DNA from: Leptolinea sp.
GTDB lineage: Bacteria; Chloroflexota; Anaerolineae; Anaerolineales; Anaerolineaceae
DNA: 56,457 nt
Assembly (NCBI GenBank): GCA_012798535.1
Contig: JAAZMZ010000018.1
Span: 1-56,457 of the forward strand
Direction of reading: 5' to 3'
Below the pieces are notes generated by a model. The model ran no database searches, was not told the DNA's origin, and worked only from the letters and a program-made list of their open reading frames with translations. Positions 54,204 to 56,457 of the stretch are shown here, in pieces (position 1 is the first letter of the stretch; each line of letters begins with the position of its first letter). A program made the position numbers and the translations under genes.

Positions 54204-56273
54204 ATGGCGCGCAATTACCCCCTGGAGCGGTACCGTAATATTGGTATCATAGCTCATATTGATGCCGGAAAGACCACCACCACCGAAAGGATTCTTTTCT
54301 ACACGGGAAAGACCTATCGGCTGGGTAATGTCGATGAAGGCAATACTGTCACCGACTGGATGGCCCAGGAACGCGAAAGGGGAATCACCATCGTGTCCGC
54401 GGCTGTTACTGCGGAATGGAAGGGATATCAAATTAACATCATCGATACCCCTGGCCATATTGATTTCACGGCTGAAGTCCAACGGTCACTGCGCGTATTG
54501 GACGGCGGTGTGGTTGTTTTCGATTCCGTTCAGGGCGTTGAACCGCAAAGTGAGACGGTCTGGAGGCAGGCAGATCGCTATAATGTGCCGCGTATCTGTT
54601 TTGCCAACAAGATGGATCGCATTGGAGCCAGCTTTGAACGCACGGTGGAAAGTATCCGCCAGCGCCTGGGCGCCAATCCAATCCCCATGCAGCTTCCCAT
54701 AGGTTCCGAAGCCAATTTTAAGGGCGTAATCGACCTCCTTTCCATGAAAGCCATCTATTACGAAGATGAGCTGGGGAAAGAAGAAACCTACGCGGAAATT
54801 CCTGCCGAATTGAAATCACAGGCTGAAGAAGCCCGTGCTGCCATGCTGGAAAAGATCGCCGAACTGGATGATGATCTGACCGTAAAATTCCTGGAAGGCG
54901 AAGAACTCTCGATTGATGAGTTAAAAGCCGCTCTAAGAAAAGGGATTCTTGAAAATCGGGCGACCGCCGTGTTTACCGGTTCTTCTTTGCGGAACAAAGG
55001 CGTTCAGCAGGTTTTGGATGCTGTCATCGATTATCTGCCTTCTCCCCAAGACATCCCCGCGGTGAAAGGCACCAATCCGAATAACGACGAAGAAGTCATC
55101 CGTCCGCCGGAAGATGATGCCCCCATGAGCGCGCTGGTGTTCAAAATTGTCACCGATCCGTATGTCGGCCGCCTGGCCTATATGCGGGTTTATTCCGGCA
55201 AGGTAACCTCAGGTTCCATGGTCTATAACTCGGTGAAAGGGCGCAAAGAACGCATTGGCCGATTGATCCGCATGTATGCCGACCGCCGCGAAGATATTCA
55301 AGAAGTGCTGGCCGGTGATATTGCTGCTGTTCTTGGCCTCAAAGAAAGTTTTACCGGTGATACCCTGTGTGATGCGTCCAATCTCATCACTTTGGAAGCG
55401 ATCACCTTCCCCGAGCCGGTCATTTCAGTAGCCATCGAACCAAAAACCACCGCCGATCAGGACAAAATGGCGGAAGCTTTACAGAAGCTTTCGGAAGAAG
55501 ATCCCACCTTTCAGGTACAGACCGATGAAAATACCGGTCAGACCATCATTAAAGGGATGGGCGAGCTCCATCTGGATGTGCTGGTAGACCGTATGCTGCG
55601 CGAATTTCGCGTCCAGGCCAATATCGGTAAACCGCGGGTTGCCTATCGTGAGACCATTACCCGGCCGGTACAGAAATGCTCCTATAAATATGCCAAACAA
55701 TCCGGCGGACACGGTCAATACGGGCATGTGGTTTTCAATCTGGAGATTGGCGAAAAAGGAGCCGGTGTAACATTCGAAGATAAGATCACCGGTGGCGCGA
55801 TTCCCAGGGAATACATTCCCGCTGTTGAAAAAGGTGTTAAAGAAGCCTCTGAAAGCGGCGTGCTGGGTGGATATCCGGTAACGGATATCAAAGTCCAGTT
55901 GATCGATGGATCTTTCCATGAAGTGGATTCCAGCGAAATGTCTTTTAAAATGGCCGCCATCCTTGGTTTCAAAGAGGCCATGCAAAAAGGATCGCCGGTT
56001 CTGCTGGAACCAATCATGAAAGTGGAAGCCGTTGTTCCTGAAGAATTCTTTGGTGATGTACTTGGACAACTCAGCTCTCGGCGCGGGATTATCCAATCCA
56101 CAGAGGTACGTCCCGGCAATGCCCAGGCTGTTCGCTGTCTGGTGCCCATGGCGGAAATGTTCGGCTATGCCACCGACCTGCGTTCATCAACACAGGGACG
56201 GGGAGTTTTCACCATGGAATTTGATCATTATGCGCCGGTTACAGAATCGGTGGCAGAAAAAGTGTTGAAATAA
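54204..56273 (+). CDS. fusA: Elongation factor G
   Basis: This 689-residue translocase GTPase has G1 [12 protein letters not shown] near residue 17, [11 protein letters not shown] (switch I), [12 protein letters not shown] (G3), and NKMDRIGA (G4). Domains II to V follow, including the late [13 protein letters not shown] and [14 protein letters not shown] segments of domain IV/V. The length is slightly shorter than the Escherichia protein and looks complete. It follows rpsG by 50 bp. Confidence 0.97.
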   Translation: MARNYPLERYRNIGIIAHIDAGKTTTTERILFYTGKTYRLGNVDEGNTVTDWMAQERERGITIVSAAVTAEWKGYQINIIDTPGHIDFTAEVQRSLRVLDGGVVVFDSVQGVEPQSETVWRQADRYNVPRICFANKMDRIGASFERTVESIRQRLGANPIPMQLPIGSEANFKGVIDLLSMKAIYYEDELGKEETYAEIPAELKSQAEEARAAMLEKIAELDDDLTVKFLEGEELSIDELKAALRKGILENRATAVFTGSSLRNKGVQQVLDAVIDYLPSPQDIPAVKGTNPNNDEEVIRPPEDDAPMSALVFKIVTDPYVGRLAYMRVYSGKVTSGSMVYNSVKGRKERIGRLIRMYADRREDIQEVLAGDIAAVLGLKESFTGDTLCDASNLITLEAITFPEPVISVAIEPKTTADQDKMAEALQKLSEEDPTFQVQTDENTGQTIIKGMGELHLDVLVDRMLREFRVQANIGKPRVAYRETITRPVQKCSYKYAKQSGGHGQYGHVVFNLEIGEKGAGVTFEDKITGGAIPREYIPAVEKGVKEASESGVLGGYPVTDIKVQLIDGSFHEVDSSEMSFKMAAILGFKEAMQKGSPVLLEPIMKVEAVVPEEFFGDVLGQLSSRRGIIQSTEVRPGNAQAVRCLVPMAEMFGYATDLRSSTQGRGVFTMEFDHYAPVTESVAEKVLK

Positions 56274-56316
56274 TTCATCTATAACCACCTGTTATTATTA
56301 AGGAGAAGCGTACCAT

Positions 56317-56457
56317 ATGGCGAAGCAGAAATTTGACCGATCGAAGCCGCATGTGAATGTAGGGACCATGGGACACATTGACCATGGGAAGACGACATTG
56401 ACCGCGGCCATCACCAAATATTGCGGATTTCTGGGGAACGCGGAATATCGTGCGTAC
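56317..56457 (+). CDS. tuf: Elongation factor Tu (5' part only)
   Basis: Forty-seven codons are visible: [19 protein letters not shown], then [14 protein letters not shown] with the P-loop. The stretch after [10 protein letters not shown] is somewhat unusual compared with common AITKVL types. The ribosome site AAGGAGAAG precedes the ATG. The frame runs off the right edge. Confidence 0.95.
   Translation, partial: MAKQKFDRSKPHVNVGTMGHIDHGKTTLTAAITKYCGFLGNAEYRAY

Noticed and set aside
1-56457. CRISPR arrays, insertion sequences, prophage or integrase genes
   Set aside because: No direct-repeat/spacer pattern, transposase motif or phage gene was seen. The only tandem repeat is inside the lipoprotein gene.

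Overview
The window is about 56 kb of a bacterial chromosome of moderate GC content. It carries no phage, insertion-sequence or CRISPR genes. The gene mix points to Chloroflexota, most likely class Anaerolineae. It includes a TIGR03663-type membrane glycosyltransferase fused to NHL repeats, an RNHCP-domain protein, a YitT/DUF2179 protein, a Ddn-type (F420-family) protein and several single-gene GNAT and HAD enzymes. This is a lineage inference from protein families, not a measured phylogeny.

Region 1 (1-13342) is a cell-surface polysaccharide locus. On the minus strand, a CmcI-like methyltransferase and a wbpD-wbpE-wbpB-wbpA set are followed by a Wzx-type flippase, a GT2 glycosyltransferase and a truncated GT39-type membrane glycosyltransferase. 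The wbp set makes UDP-2,3-diacetamido-2,3-dideoxy-glucuronic acid in other bacteria. Next to it are rfbF, rfbG, a 3,5-epimerase, an SDR reductase and a TylC3-type C-methyltransferase. Together these suggest a CDP-linked branched (C-methyl) 6-deoxyhexose.

Region 2 (13364-26937) is mostly housekeeping: a YigZ/IMPACT protein, tRNA-Gly(UCC) with an odd T-loop, YitT, the GT39/NHL protein, ClpC, peptide deformylase, RecF, RsmG and several GNAT acetyltransferases. A short ORF plus hairpin precedes the GNAT pair and looks like an attenuator.

Region 3 (27252-48962) is accessory. It holds two tail-to-tail FemAB-like genes, an orphan XdhC, an aminotransferase, a cyclase-repeat/TIGR02206/HAD operon, a tandem SnoaL-like protein, a pentapeptide-repeat protein and a Ddn-like reductase. 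A WYL regulator lies over a perfect palindrome. Further on are a lipoprotein with five Cys-bracketed proline/glycine repeats, a GH13_18-type sugar phosphorylase, a cytidylate-kinase-like protein and a SUMF1-fold protein without the catalytic cysteines. The region ends with a DUF47-Pit phosphate module, an RNHCP protein behind a long structured leader, and a large membrane protein.

Region 4 (49038-56457) is the transcription/translation core: rpoB, then rpsL-rpsG-fusA-tuf. There is no rpoC between rpoB and rpsL. RpoB carries a roughly 130-residue insertion built of four WL-x-x-KGYD-like repeats. A near-consensus promoter for the str operon starts at the last codon of rpoB.

The candidates most likely to be undescribed are the Cys-bracketed repeat lipoprotein, the RpoB repeat insertion, the two short-ORF/hairpin leaders, and the WYL palindrome with its proline-iminopeptidase-like partner.
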